Positions 63,162 through 64,000 of a DNA stretch of 64,000 nucleotides are shown piece by piece (position 1 is the first letter of the stretch; each line of letters begins with the position of its first letter). The notes beneath the pieces are model-generated. The model did no database searches. It was not told where the DNA came from and was given only the letters and a program-made list of their open reading frames with translations. This stretch comes from Vespa crabro (taxonomy: Eukaryota; Arthropoda; Insecta; Hymenoptera; Vespidae), in assembly GCF_910589235.1 (NCBI RefSeq), contig NC_060960.1:7911839-7975838 (forward strand), in the 5' to 3' direction. The translations under genes were made by a program, and so were the position numbers.

Positions 63162-64000
63162 TAATGTAACAATAATTAAAATAATAATGATAATAGAAAT
63201 TATAATATATAATTAATAATATTAATAAAAATTAATGTTATTATTAATGCGAAATATCGTATATAGGCAACATCGCTTTCTATATTATTACTAATTTAAT
63301 ACAAATATATATATGTATATGATGTCTCTTTACAAAAGACACGTATTCTGTATTCTGTTTTTATTTGTATTCTTAAGTACTGGATAGAAGACAGTCATTG
63401 TTATAGAATATAATCAATTATTGTAAATCATCTAGATACGTTTACATTTAATGCCTTGCAAATATATCTCGTTTTTTCCTTCTCTTCATTTTTCCATTAT
63501 TTTCCTAAATCATTCGCTATTCAATCTATCAAAGCTATTTATCGTATATATCATCGTTATAATAAAATACATTTATTATACTCGTGGACCTCGATAAGAT
63601 TGTATTGAACCTTTCGATTAAATCGGAAGATATCACATGTATTACTAGCGATGTACGTATATTTACGAACAGATGTCTTCATAATAGACGAACTTAATGT
63701 GAATATAAAAAATAAAATTGCTAATAGTTAAGCGAGCAAATAATAAAATTATATATATATATATATAGATTTCTTGATTATATTTTTCTACCGATTTTCA
63801 TGATTTTTTTTATTTGCTTTTATAAAAAGCCAATTTATATATGTAATATACGAAAATATAAATTTAATGATATCAGAAATGTGATTGCTCTTTTCAAATC
63901 ATTATAACAAATACATATTTTTTTTTTTCTTGACCTCATGCATAAATAACAATATGCATTTGAACATATGACAAATATAAAATAGGATGCATAAAAAGAA
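62581..64000. other. Non-coding right end of the window
   Basis: AT-rich sequence with (CT)n at 62699-62742, (AAT)n at 63117-63159 and the second copy of the diverged direct repeat. No coding sequence recognised. It could be the untranslated end of a gene beyond the window. Confidence 0.4.
63581..63767. repeat. Diverged direct repeat, copy 2
   Basis: Counterpart of 61981-62185, 1.6 kb away in the same orientation, ending in the same TA tract. Confidence 0.85.

Overview
The window is extremely AT-rich nuclear DNA of an insect. It has large gene-poor stretches full of (TA)n, (CT/GA)n, (ATT)n and homopolymer microsatellites, short GT-AG introns, and small MITE-like repeats. The gene families, their intron style and the mariner-type miniature elements suggest a hymenopteran, possibly an aculeate wasp or bee. 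That placement is an inference from composition and remembered gene resemblance and has not been tested. No rRNA, tRNA, CRISPR or prokaryotic feature was seen.

Layout. (1) 906-4884, minus strand: a ZIP-family (SLC39A) zinc transporter in seven coding exons, with a probable TATA-driven non-coding first exon near 6.81-6.92 kb. (2) About 7-34 kb: a roughly 27-kb gene desert of microsatellites, a dispersed terminal-inverted-repeat family, and a few islands of more complex, CpG-richer sequence (13.06-13.25 kb, 20.94-21.13 kb and others) that could be promoters or untranslated first exons. (3) 34068-41803, plus strand: a complete myosin VI gene in 17 coding exons, including a frame-preserving 48-nt cassette exon in the tail. 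(4) 42.6-43.04 kb: a perfect inverted repeat with arms of about 130 bp, lying between the converging 3' ends of myosin VI and the next gene. (5) 43047-47583 and 53776-60057, both minus: two tandem paralogs of fatty-acid amide hydrolase 2 (amidase-signature membrane enzymes) with mostly conserved exon structure. (6) Between them, 51427-52695, minus: an intronless ORF for the medium (mu) subunit of the clathrin adaptor AP-1. (7) 60.1-64 kb: non-coding sequence with a 20-bp perfect hairpin and a diverged direct repeat.

The genes do not form a single pathway. Myosin VI and AP-1 mu both act in vesicle traffic, the ZIP protein imports metal ions, and the FAAH2 pair hydrolyses lipid amides. The most unusual features are structural: several perfect or near-perfect inverted repeats of different, unrelated sequence (looking like template-switch products), and a FAAH2 duplication split by an unrelated gene, with paralog-specific introns and a paralog-specific active-site change.

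Exon boundaries were derived by hand from GT/AG signals, reading phase and family resemblance. Each multi-exon model closes in frame. Untranslated exons, promoters and the last ZIP exon are inferences.
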